From Bacteriovorax sp. Seq25_V (GTDB lineage Bacteria; Bdellovibrionota; Bacteriovoracia; Bacteriovoracales; Bacteriovoracaceae), in assembly GCF_000447795.1 (NCBI RefSeq), contig NZ_AUNI01000010.1:1-64000 (forward strand): DNA of 64,000 nt, given 5' to 3'. Shown here in pieces: positions 43,315 through 51,707 of the stretch (position 1 is the stretch's first letter; each line of letters starts with the position of its first letter). Under the pieces are notes generated by a model that was not told where the DNA came from, searched no databases, and saw only the letters and a program-made list of their open reading frames with translations. Made by a program: the position numbers and the translations under genes.

Positions 43315-44737
43315 GAACTTTCTTTTTTATCCCAATCTTCATCGCCGCAAAAAACAAAGCAATCAATGGACTAATGTAATTAAAGAACGCATAAGGAGCA
43401 TATGTTAGAGTGCTAACTCCTAATACTCCAGATTCGTAGGCACCACAACTATTCCAAGGAATTAATGGTGATGTAACAGTCGCAGAATCTTCTAGTGCAC
43501 GAGATAAATTCTCTGGCTCAAGATCATAGTCATCATAAGCAGTCTTAAACATTCTACCCGAGACAACAATTGCAAGGTACTGATCTGATGCCGTAGCATT
43601 TAGAAATAAACAACTTGCTAGAGTGGCGCCGATCAAGCTTCCGGCTCCGGTTACAAGCTTTAAAATTGCAGATGCAATTGTTTGTAGCATACCAGTTGCT
43701 TCAAGTGTTCCCCCAAGGATCATTGCAGAAATAATTAACCAAAGAGTTGAAAGCATACCTTTCATTCCTCCTCGGTTTAGAAGTGAATCAATCACTTTAT
43801 GGCCAGTTTCAAACTCAAAACCACCATATGAGACCTTTGTTAAAATCGTATAGAAACTCTTTATACTATTGTCACCCATAATTTGTGAGATCATTTCTCC
43901 TTGAAAAATAAGTGCAACAACTGCTCCAGCAAGAATACCAAATGCTATCGCTGGTAATGCTGAGACTCTCTTTCTAATCATAAATAATACAACCGCAGGT
44001 GGAATAAACAGAAAAGGTGAGATGTGAAAATGTTTATCAAGTGTCTCTTGAATTGTGAGGATTGATTGTTCATCAAGAGCCTGACCTGAATAGAAAAAAC
44101 CAAATATAGCATAGAGTATGATCGCTATGATAATTGCTGGTCCGGTAGTAAATGTCATATGTCTAATATGTTTAAACAAATCAGTCCCGGCCATAGCTGC
44201 TGCAAGATTAGTAGTATCTGAGAGTGGAGACATCTTATCTCCAAAGTAAGCACCTGAAACAATTGCCCCCGCGATTAGCCCAGATGGGAGTCCTAAAGTT
44301 TCTCCTATCCCAAGTAAGGCAATACCGATAGTTCCAGTTGTTGACCAACTACTTCCTGTTGCAAGAGCTGTGATGCAACAGATGATGCAAGCTACTGGTA
44401 AAAAAATGACTGGAGATATTAGCTTTAATCCATAATAAATCATTGCTGGAACGGTACCTGACAAGATCCACATTCCAATTAAAGCTCCAATGACAATTAA
44501 TATGTTCATGGCAGAAATTGATGAAGTTAAAGACTCAACAATACCTTCTTCTATTTTGCTATAACTGACTCCTTGGATGAAATGTCCAATAAAGCCTGCA
44601 ACTAGGGCACTTAGTAGGAGTGCTGTTTGGTTGGCCCCTGATGTAGCATCATCTTTGAAAATGATGACATTAATAATTAAGAGAAAAACTAGAAGTATAA
44701 CGGGGATAAGTGATAAAAATAAAGTTGGTTTTTTCAT
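43301..44737 (-). CDS. nhaC: NhaC family Na+/H+ antiporter
   Basis: NhaC antiporters exchange sodium for protons in the inner membrane. The product has 478 residues and about eleven hydrophobic segments. Typical family stretches are ALATGSSWSTTGTIGIALLGIG, IVSGAYFGDKMSPLSDTTNLAAA and SPLIPWNSCGAYESGVLGV. The ATG at 44737 has AAGGAA six bases before it; an in-frame ATG five codons upstream (44752) contains that site and is rejected. A sodium antiporter is consistent with a marine or alkaline habitat. Confidence 0.9.
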   Translation of the reverse strand: MKKPTLFLSLIPVILLVFLLIINVIIFKDDATSGANQTALLLSALVAGFIGHFIQGVSYSKIEEGIVESLTSSISAMNILIVIGALIGMWILSGTVPAMIYYGLKLISPVIFLPVACIICCITALATGSSWSTTGTIGIALLGIGETLGLPSGLIAGAIVSGAYFGDKMSPLSDTTNLAAAMAGTDLFKHIRHMTFTTGPAIIIAIILYAIFGFFYSGQALDEQSILTIQETLDKHFHISPFLFIPPAVVLFMIRKRVSALPAIAFGILAGAVVALIFQGEMISQIMGDNSIKSFYTILTKVSYGGFEFETGHKVIDSLLNRGGMKGMLSTLWLIISAMILGGTLEATGMLQTIASAILKLVTGAGSLIGATLASCLFLNATASDQYLAIVVSGRMFKTAYDDYDLEPENLSRALEDSATVTSPLIPWNSCGAYESGVLGVSTLTYAPYAFFNYISPLIALFFAAMKIGIKKKVQDKA

Positions 44738-44797
44738 ATTGAGTTCCTTCATGGTACGATAAATAAAATTATAAGCTTTAATAAGGAATAATGAAAG

Positions 44798-46780
44798 ATG
44801 GAAGACAAGTATTTATGGTTAGAAGAGGTAGAAGGATCAGAAGCCCTAAGCTGGGTAAATGATCGAAATACGATAACTGAAAAATACTTTGAACAAATTG
44901 ATAGCTTCAAGAAAGATACAGAAGATGCTCTCGCCATTTATAACGATAAAGATAAACTTCTCAGTGTTAATTTTGTAGGAGATTATGTTTTTAATTACTT
45001 CAGTGATGAGAACAATAATATTGGCCTTCTTCGAAGAATGCTTGTTTCTGACTTTAATCAAAAGAAGACAAATTGGGAGTTAGTAATTGATTTCGACATT
45101 CTTTCCGCAGCGGAGAATAAGAAGTGGGTTTATCAAGGTTTAGTAGCCGCACCAAACAAGAAACGTGCAATAATTTTCATTTCAGATGGTGGAAAAGATG
45201 AATATGTCACTCGTGAGCTTGATCTCGACACTCTTCAGTTTGTCGAAAAAAATCCTTTTAATTTCACACCTTCAAAAGGTTGGCTTGATTACTTAGATAA
45301 TGATCGTGTTATATGTACTCATGTCGTGAATGAGGATGATAATAATAGGTCGGGATATCCTCGACGAGTAAGAATTGTAAATCGTGGTGAACATATAAAT
45401 AACTCAAATGCGATTTACGAGGCCGATAAAGGAGGAGCATTTTGCTATCCATTTGTTTGCGATGATCAGGCTTTTATTTTAGACCGTAGTTCTTTTTTTG
45501 AAGGAAAACTATTACAGATTAAAAAGCAAGGTATCCTTGAACTAGAGGTCCCTCCACGTCACACTTTTTATGGTGTTGTTTCTGGATTTCTCATTATTTC
45601 TATCAATGAAGATTGGGATGGGTTTTATTCAGGGGATCTTTTAGCTGTTCAATATGACGATCTTGGAAAAGTTAAGGATTCGAAACTAATATATCACCCA
45701 AAAGATCGTGAATCATTTGAATACTCGTATGTCGCAAAAGATAAGGTCATCCTTATTCTTGATCGAGATATTCGAGGAAATCTTCTTGAGTTTAACTTTG
45801 ATAGCGAAAGTGAGACTTGGAGATGTACTGAGATTACTTTTGAAAAAGAATTAAATATTACCGCAGTTATTTCATCAGAAGATCGTAATGATTATTACTT
45901 TTATTCATCTTCATTTAATTCTCCAACGACTTTAAGTTACAAGGATGAAAAGGGTATTTCAAATATTCAATTTGGCAGTTCTTTCTTTGATTATGATGAT
46001 GTTGTTGTGAATCAAGAGTATGCAAAATCAAAAGATGGAACAATGGTTCCATACTTTATTATGCATAAGAAAGATGTTGTCTATGATGGGACTAATAAGA
46101 CTATTCAGTATGGCTACGGTGGTTTTGAAATTGCACTGAAACCGAGTTTTTCAAATTTAACGGGTAAGCTATGGCTAGATAAGGGTTACGTCTATGTTGT
46201 TGCTAATATCAGAGGTGGCGGAGAATTTGGACCGAGTTGGCACCAAGCAGCTCTCAAGCACAATCGTCATAAGGCCTACGAAGATTTTTTCGCCGTTTCA
46301 GAGAAGCTTATTGAAGATAAAGTAACTTCTCCTGAGCATCTCGGAGCTTGGGGGGGAAGCAATGGTGGTCTTTTGATGGGAGTCTGTATGACACAAAGAC
46401 CAGATCTTTATAATGCGATTATCTGTGCTGTTCCACTCCTTGATATGCTTCGCTATCATAAACTTTTAGCAGGGGCGAGTTGGATTGGTGAGTATGGTGA
46501 TCCAGAAATTGAAGAAGATTATGAGTACTTGGCTTCTTATAGTCCTTATCAAAATTTGAAAGTGAATGATAACTTTCCAAAAGTGTTATTTAAAACTTCA
46601 ACAAAAGACGATAGAGTTCACCCCGGGCACGCCCGAAAGATGGTAGCAAAATGTATTGAACTGGGTGCGGATAGTCTTTATTTTGAAAATATAAATGGTG
46701 GGCACGCTGGAAGTTCATCAAATGATGAGTACGCAGTTGATAAAGCAATGGCCTATTCTTTCTTTGAGATTAATCTTTAG
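44798..46780 (+). CDS. prolyl oligopeptidase family serine peptidase (S9A)
   Basis: This 660-residue enzyme cleaves short proline-containing peptides. The N-terminal part (about 70-400) is the beta-propeller. The alpha/beta-hydrolase domain has the nucleophile in GAWGGSNGGLLMG with Ser near residue 520, Asp near 604 in TKDDRVHPGHA and His near 635 in NGGHAGSS. There is no signal peptide, so it is cytoplasmic, fitting a role in final peptide breakdown. AAGGAA lies nine bases before the ATG. It is divergent from nhaC. Confidence 0.92.
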   Translation: MEDKYLWLEEVEGSEALSWVNDRNTITEKYFEQIDSFKKDTEDALAIYNDKDKLLSVNFVGDYVFNYFSDENNNIGLLRRMLVSDFNQKKTNWELVIDFDILSAAENKKWVYQGLVAAPNKKRAIIFISDGGKDEYVTRELDLDTLQFVEKNPFNFTPSKGWLDYLDNDRVICTHVVNEDDNNRSGYPRRVRIVNRGEHINNSNAIYEADKGGAFCYPFVCDDQAFILDRSSFFEGKLLQIKKQGILELEVPPRHTFYGVVSGFLIISINEDWDGFYSGDLLAVQYDDLGKVKDSKLIYHPKDRESFEYSYVAKDKVILILDRDIRGNLLEFNFDSESETWRCTEITFEKELNITAVISSEDRNDYYFYSSSFNSPTTLSYKDEKGISNIQFGSSFFDYDDVVVNQEYAKSKDGTMVPYFIMHKKDVVYDGTNKTIQYGYGGFEIALKPSFSNLTGKLWLDKGYVYVVANIRGGGEFGPSWHQAALKHNRHKAYEDFFAVSEKLIEDKVTSPEHLGAWGGSNGGLLMGVCMTQRPDLYNAIICAVPLLDMLRYHKLLAGASWIGEYGDPEIEEDYEYLASYSPYQNLKVNDNFPKVLFKTSTKDDRVHPGHARKMVAKCIELGADSLYFENINGGHAGSSSNDEYAVDKAMAYSFFEINL

Positions 46781-46859
46781 GGAATTTCTTAACAGAATGC
46801 TAATTTGATCTTAGAAGTAAATTTATTAATAATGGCAAAAATTTATAACAGGATATAGT

Positions 46860-47648
46860 ATGAAAATTTTTAAAGTGGCTCTTCTTGGAGCATTCTCATT
46901 AAATGCTTTTTCTTGGGCAACTAATGGTCACCGTATTGTAGGTGAGGTTGCTTCACATTACGTAAACAAAGAAACTAAAACTCAAGTTTCAAAAATACTT
47001 AAAGGTTACTCTCTTGCTGATGTTGCAAACTGGGCCGATTTTATTAAGTCTGATCCTACTTGGAGAAAAGCAAATCCTTGGCACTATGTAACAATTAAAG
47101 ATGGTCAAACATACGCGACTTCAGAAAAAGTCAAAGAAGGTGATGTAGTTTGGGCCATAAATAATTTCTGCGGTGTTCTTGGAAACAAGAAAGCTAAGGG
47201 CCAGGATCGTGAAGAAGCATTGAAATTCCTTGTACACTTTGTGGGAGATATTCATCAACCGCTTCATGTTGGCACAGGAAAAGATCGAGGCGGAAATGAT
47301 GTTGAGCTTAAGTGGTTCAAGGAAGATGTAAATCTTCACCAGGTTTGGGATGATCATTTAATAAAGATGCAGGACTATTCATACACTGAGTATACTAAGT
47401 TTTTGAATCATCCTGTAAAATCTGAGATTGCAAAATGGAAGAAATCTACAATTGAAGACTGGATTCAAGATGCTGTAGCTCAAAGAGAAGCGGTTTATGA
47501 CATCGTAAAAAATAGTAAAGATTACGCGAAGTACGGTGAATATAAGTACAATTATAACAATATTGGAAACCTGAACGCGAACTTATTTAAAGCTGGAGTC
47601 CGCCTCGCAGCAACCATTGAAAAGTGTCTTAAAAACGGGAAAATGTAA
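46860..47648 (+). CDS. secreted S1/P1-type nuclease
   Basis: S1/P1 nucleases are zinc-dependent single-strand nucleases and 3'-nucleotidases. It has 262 residues, a signal peptide of 18, and the mature protein starts with Trp19, which in this family is a zinc ligand through its amino group. The other ligands are visible in NGHRIVG, ANWAD, PWHYV, FLVHFVGDIHQPLHVG and NLHQVWDDHL. Secreted nucleic acid degradation suits a bacterium that feeds on other cells. It is followed by a hairpin and then the grpE promoter. Confidence 0.93.
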   Translation: MKIFKVALLGAFSLNAFSWATNGHRIVGEVASHYVNKETKTQVSKILKGYSLADVANWADFIKSDPTWRKANPWHYVTIKDGQTYATSEKVKEGDVVWAINNFCGVLGNKKAKGQDREEALKFLVHFVGDIHQPLHVGTGKDRGGNDVELKWFKEDVNLHQVWDDHLIKMQDYSYTEYTKFLNHPVKSEIAKWKKSTIEDWIQDAVAQREAVYDIVKNSKDYAKYGEYKYNYNNIGNLNANLFKAGVRLAATIEKCLKNGKM

Positions 47649-47665
47649 GAATCATTATATTACTG

Positions 47666-47689
47666 GCTCGTGCGCATTGCGAAACGAGC
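47666..47689 (+). other. hairpin after the S1/P1 nuclease gene
   Basis: GCTCGT (47666-47671) and ACGAGC (47684-47689) enclose an inner CGC/GCG pair. Only TGGTCTTTCACTTT follows, so terminator strength is uncertain. It nevertheless separates the nuclease gene from the heat-shock operon. Confidence 0.4.
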
Positions 47690-47749
47690 TGGTCTTTCAC
47701 TTTAAATTCAGCAGTTTAGCAAAAACGCACTTTTTTTTTATTCCTAACA

Positions 47750-47776
47750 TTGACATTAATTCATTCAATCCCATTT
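47750..47776 (+). promoter_or_regulatory. sigma-32-like heat-shock promoter of grpE-dnaK-dnaJ
   Basis: TTGACA (47750-47755) and TCCCATTT (47769-47776) are 13 bases apart, agreeing with the RpoH layout of a TTGAAA-like -35 box and a CCCCATnT-type -10. No sigma-70 -10 box stands at the right place. No CIRCE (HrcA) repeat is visible. Confidence 0.6.
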
Positions 47777-47818
47777 TTAGTAATGAGAATGATTTTTATT
47801 AAATAAAAAGGATTGGAA

Positions 47819-48394
47819 ATGTCGGAAACTGAAACAACAAATGAAGAAGTTATGAAAGAAGCAAAGAAAGCTTCTGAAGAAGCTCATGAGGCGCTAGAAG
47901 AAGTTAGAGAGGTAGAAGCTGAAGTTCAAGAGTTGAGAGATGAAGTTTCTGAGGAAAAGAAAGAATTAGAAGAGTTTAAAAATAAATTCTACTATCTTGC
48001 AGCTGAGATGGAGAATATGAAGAAGAGACATGATAGAGACCTTCAAAATCAAATTAAGTTTGGTTCTGAAAAGATCTTAAAAAATCTTCTGGATGTTGTA
48101 GATAATTTAGAAAGAACAATGATGGCCATTGAAAAAGATGAAGACGATAAAGTAAAAAACATCTACACAGGTATCGATATGGTTAAGAATCAGTTCTTAG
48201 ACGTTTTAAAGCAAAATGGATTAGAGCAAGTTGAAGCAATTGGAAAAATCTTTGATCCAAACTTTCATGAAGCATTGGCGCAACAGCCAGCTGAAGGAAA
48301 GCAAGATGATGAAGTTATTCAAGTATATCAACAAGGTTATAGCCTAAATGGTAGATTGATTAGAGCAGCAAAAGTAGTAGTAGCAAAAAATTAA
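47819..48394 (+). CDS. grpE: nucleotide exchange factor GrpE
   Basis: GrpE releases ADP from DnaK. The 191-residue protein has an acidic, Glu/Lys-rich N-terminal coiled coil (about 10-60), followed by [16 protein letters not shown] and [12 protein letters not shown], and a C-terminal beta domain with [15 protein letters not shown] and [27 protein letters not shown] lies six bases before the ATG at 47819; a TTG two codons upstream is rejected. First gene of the chaperone operon. Confidence 0.95.
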   Translation: MSETETTNEEVMKEAKKASEEAHEALEEVREVEAEVQELRDEVSEEKKELEEFKNKFYYLAAEMENMKKRHDRDLQNQIKFGSEKILKNLLDVVDNLERTMMAIEKDEDDKVKNIYTGIDMVKNQFLDVLKQNGLEQVEAIGKIFDPNFHEALAQQPAEGKQDDEVIQVYQQGYSLNGRLIRAAKVVVAKN

Positions 48395-48417
48395 GAGAAA
48401 AGTATAAGGAGAGTTTT

Positions 48418-50340
48418 ATGGGAAAAATTATTGGGATCGACTTAGGAACAACAAACTCATGTGTGTCTGTTCTAGAAAACGGAAAGTATAAAATTATCGC
48501 AAACGCTGAAGGGCACAATACAACTCCTTCTGTAATTGGTTTTGCAAATAACGGTGAGGTTCTTGTTGGACAAGTTGCTAAGAGACAAGCAGTAACAAAC
48601 CCAACTAAAACTCTATATGGTATTAAAAGACTTATCGGAAGAAAGTTTAAAACTCCAGAAGCTGAAAAATTTGCATCAGTAGCTCCATTTGAAATTTTTG
48701 CAAACAAAAATGGTGATGCATGGGTAAAAGTTGATGGAAAAGAAATGTCTCCTCAAGAAATCTCTGCAAAGGTTCTTCAAAAGCTTAAGAAAGCTGCAGA
48801 AGATTACTTAGGTGAAACAGTTTCTGAAGCTGTTATTACAGTTCCGGCTTACTTCAACGATGCTCAAAGACAAGCAACAAAAGATGCAGGTAAAATTGCT
48901 GGCCTTGAAGTAAAAAGAATTATCAACGAGCCAACTGCTGCGGCACTTGCTTACGGATTAGATACTAAAAAAGATAAGAATATTGCAGTATTTGACCTTG
49001 GTGGTGGTACATTTGATATCTCTATTCTTGAAATCACTTCTGACGGTGTTTTCGAAGTTAAAGCTACAAATGGAGACACTTTCCTAGGTGGTGAAAACTT
49101 TGATGAATCAATCATTGACTACTTTGCTGATGAATTCCAAAAGCAAGAAGGAATTGATTTAAGAAAAGATCAAATGGCACTTCAAAGACTTAAAGAAGCT
49201 GCTGAAAAAGCTAAGCACGAACTATCGAATGTTAACAACACTGACGTTAACCTTCCATTCATTACTGCTGATGCTTCAGGACCAAAACACTTAAACCTTC
49301 AAATGTCTCGTGCGAAATTTGAAGATCTAATTTCTAAGTTTATTACTGACCTTGCTAAGCCATGTTTAACTTGTATTGAAGATTCAGGTCTTGATAAGAA
49401 TGAAATCGATGAAGTTATCCTAGTTGGTGGTTCAACAAGAATCCCAGCGGTACAAGCAAGAGTAAAGGAAATCTTTGGTAAAGAAGCTTCAAAAGGTGTT
49501 AACCCAGATGAAGTTGTTGCTGCTGGTGCTGCAATCCAAGGTGGTGTTCTAGCTGGTGATGTTAAAGATGTTCTACTTCTTGACGTAACTCCACTATCAC
49601 TTGGTATCGAGACTCTTGGTGGAGTAATGACTCCACTTATTACAAAGAATACGACTATCCCAACTAAGAAGTCACAAGTATTCTCTACTGCAGTTGATAA
49701 TCAACCAGCGGTTACAATCCACGTATGTCAAGGTGAGAGAGAATTTGCAAAAGACAATAAGTCTCTAGGAAGATTCGATCTTACAGGAATTAATCCAGCA
49801 CCACGTGGTGTACCACAAATTGAAGTTATCTTTGATATCGATGCTAACGGGATCGTAAACGTTTCTGCAATTGATAAGGCGACTGGTAAATCTCAAGAAA
49901 TTAAGATTACTGCAGGGTCTGGTTTATCTGAAGAAGAAATCGAAAGAATGGTACAAGAAGCAGAAGCGAACAAAGAAGAAGATAAGAAAAGAAGAGAAGT
50001 TGTTGATACAAGAAACAACTTAGATGCAATGATTCTTTCTTGTGAAAAAATGATCAAAGACGATACAGAAGGAAAAATTTCTGCTGAAGATAAGACTGCT
50101 CTAGAAGGTGCAATCACTGAAGCGAAAGGAAAACTTGCTTCTGAAAGTATTGATGAGCTTAAAGCAGCTTACGAAACATTACAAAATGCTTCTCATAAGG
50201 TTGCTTCAGCGATGTATCAGCAAGGTGCTCCAGGTGCAGACATGGGTGCAGGTGCTGGTCCAGAAGGTGCAACTGATGCAGGTGCTGGTTCTAAGAAACA
50301 AGACGATGATGTTGTAGACGCTGACTTTAAAGAAGTATAA
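48418..50340 (+). CDS. dnaK: molecular chaperone DnaK (Hsp70)
   Basis: DnaK binds exposed hydrophobic segments in an ATP-driven cycle. It has 640 residues. The ATPase domain starts [18 protein letters not shown] and has [15 protein letters not shown]. The linker [19 protein letters not shown] leads into the substrate domain. The C-terminal part is rich in Gly, Ala, Gln and Met and ends [12 protein letters not shown], like other bacterial DnaKs. An AAGGAGAG site is just before the ATG. Confidence 0.99.
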   Translation: MGKIIGIDLGTTNSCVSVLENGKYKIIANAEGHNTTPSVIGFANNGEVLVGQVAKRQAVTNPTKTLYGIKRLIGRKFKTPEAEKFASVAPFEIFANKNGDAWVKVDGKEMSPQEISAKVLQKLKKAAEDYLGETVSEAVITVPAYFNDAQRQATKDAGKIAGLEVKRIINEPTAAALAYGLDTKKDKNIAVFDLGGGTFDISILEITSDGVFEVKATNGDTFLGGENFDESIIDYFADEFQKQEGIDLRKDQMALQRLKEAAEKAKHELSNVNNTDVNLPFITADASGPKHLNLQMSRAKFEDLISKFITDLAKPCLTCIEDSGLDKNEIDEVILVGGSTRIPAVQARVKEIFGKEASKGVNPDEVVAAGAAIQGGVLAGDVKDVLLLDVTPLSLGIETLGGVMTPLITKNTTIPTKKSQVFSTAVDNQPAVTIHVCQGEREFAKDNKSLGRFDLTGINPAPRGVPQIEVIFDIDANGIVNVSAIDKATGKSQEIKITAGSGLSEEEIERMVQEAEANKEEDKKRREVVDTRNNLDAMILSCEKMIKDDTEGKISAEDKTALEGAITEAKGKLASESIDELKAAYETLQNASHKVASAMYQQGAPGADMGAGAGPEGATDAGAGSKKQDDDVVDADFKEV

Positions 50341-50359
50341 TTTTAAAAAATAGAACGGG

Positions 50360-50408
50360 TCACCTTTAGAAGTATTTGCACATGGAGTGTATCTATGACT
50401 AAAGGTGA
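50360..50408 (+). promoter_or_regulatory. long-range inverted repeat in the dnaK-dnaJ gap
   Basis: TCACCTTTAG (50360-50369) and CTAAAGGTGA (50399-50408) are perfect 10-bp arms with a 29-base loop that contains GGAG (50383-50386) and a start codon at 50395. Pairing would loop out or restrict this initiation region. No T run follows. Confidence 0.5.
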
Positions 50409-50427
50409 TTTCGTCATTATGGGATAA
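50395..50427 (+). CDS. possible 10-residue leader peptide before dnaJ
   Basis: An ATG at 50395, eight bases after GGAG, opens MTKGDFVIMG and stops three bases before the dnaJ ATG. dnaJ itself has only a weak GGGA in front of it. The small frame may recruit ribosomes and pass them to dnaJ, and its first codons lie in the 3' arm of the 50360-50408 repeat. It could also be chance. Confidence 0.3.
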   Translation: MTKGDFVIMG

Positions 50428-50430
50428 AGA

Positions 50431-51570
50431 ATGAGCAAGAGAGACTATTACGACGTTCTCGGTGTTTCAAAAACTTCATCAAAAGATGAAATTAAAAAAG
50501 CTTATCGTAAGCTTGCAATGAAATACCATCCAGATAGAAATCCTGATGACAAGGATGCTGAATCTAAATTTAAGGAAGCGTCTGAAGCGGCAGAAGTTTT
50601 ATTGGATGAGAATAAAAAAAGAAGATATGACCAATTTGGACACGCTGGTGTCGATGGCCAGGCCGGTGGTTTCGGTGGTGGCGGATTTGGTGGCGGAGGT
50701 GACTTTGGTGACCTTGGCGATATTTTCGGCGATATTTTTGGCGACATCTTAGGTGGTGGACGTGGAAGACGTGGTGGTCGTAGACAATCAGGGCGTCCAG
50801 GAAATGATCTACAGATGGGTGTGCGTGTCTCTTTTGAAGAGGCGGCATTTGGTGCAAAGAAAACAATTAGTGTAACGAAATTAGCAAAGTGTGGAACTTG
50901 TCATGGTTCTGGTGGCAAAGACGGATCTAAGCCATCAACATGTGATATGTGTAACGGTCATGGGGAAGTAAGAAGACAGCAAGGTTTCTTTACTGTAGCT
51001 TCGACTTGTCCAAAGTGTAACGGTTCTGGTCAAATGATTAGTGATCCATGTGGTACATGTCATGGTGATGGAAGAGTTAAGAAGAAGTCTGAACTTGAAG
51101 TGACTATCCCTGCTGGTATTGATCATGGCCAGCGCTTAAAGCTTTCTAATGAAGGAGATGCTGGTGCACAAGGTGGGCCAGATGGTGATCTTTATATTGT
51201 AATTGAAATTGAAAGACATCCAATCTTTGAAAGAGATGGCTTTGATGTTTATTACACAGTTCCAGTTAGCTTCTCGCAAGCTGCGCTTGGTGCTGAGGTT
51301 CAAGTGCCAACTCTTGACGGAAAAGTAATGGTGGAAGTTCCTGCAGGTACTCAGTCTGGTAAGAAAATGAGACTGCGTGGTAAAGGGATCCAGAAGCTTG
51401 GTGGATACGGAAATGGCGATGCTATTCTAACGATCCATGTTGAAACACCAACAAAGCTTTCAAGTGAACAAAAAGAATTGTTCGAGCAGCTACTTGCTCT
51501 TGAAGATGGTGGAAAAAGTAACCCAATGAGTAAGGGGTTCTTTGATAAAGTAAAAGATTTATTTCAATAA
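50431..51570 (+). CDS. dnaJ: chaperone DnaJ
   Basis: DnaJ delivers clients to DnaK and stimulates its ATPase. The 379 residues follow the full class I plan: a J-domain with HPD in MKYHPDRNPDD, a Gly/Phe-rich region (GGFGGGGFGGGGDFGDLG), four zinc repeats (CGTCHGSG, CDMCNGHG, CPKCNGSG, CGTCHGDG) and the C-terminal client-binding barrel. The translation start may be coupled to a small leader frame. It is followed by a strong hairpin. Confidence 0.98.
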   Translation: MSKRDYYDVLGVSKTSSKDEIKKAYRKLAMKYHPDRNPDDKDAESKFKEASEAAEVLLDENKKRRYDQFGHAGVDGQAGGFGGGGFGGGGDFGDLGDIFGDIFGDILGGGRGRRGGRRQSGRPGNDLQMGVRVSFEEAAFGAKKTISVTKLAKCGTCHGSGGKDGSKPSTCDMCNGHGEVRRQQGFFTVASTCPKCNGSGQMISDPCGTCHGDGRVKKKSELEVTIPAGIDHGQRLKLSNEGDAGAQGGPDGDLYIVIEIERHPIFERDGFDVYYTVPVSFSQAALGAEVQVPTLDGKVMVEVPAGTQSGKKMRLRGKGIQKLGGYGNGDAILTIHVETPTKLSSEQKELFEQLLALEDGGKSNPMSKGFFDKVKDLFQ

Positions 51571-51576
51571 TTGACT

Positions 51577-51605
51577 GGCTTCTTAGGCCCTATGCCTAGG
51601 AAGCC
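51577..51605 (+). terminator. terminator of the grpE-dnaK-dnaJ operon
   Basis: GGCTTCTTAGGC (51577-51588) and GCCTAGGAAGCC (51594-51605) form a 12-bp stem with one G-T pair and loop CCTAT. Only TTTCAT follows, so it may act as an RNA end protector as well as a terminator. Confidence 0.65.
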
Positions 51606-51707
51606 TTTCATCTCCTAGTAAAACACTCCAGTAAACTCTGTACAGTTTCATTATCTTGAAAAATCTATTAAAATACTCTCATTGTTTTAAACGATTCAAG
51701 GAAGATC

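Noticed and set aside
47813-47818. TTG start of grpE
   Set aside because: The AAGGA site is correctly spaced only for the ATG at 47819.
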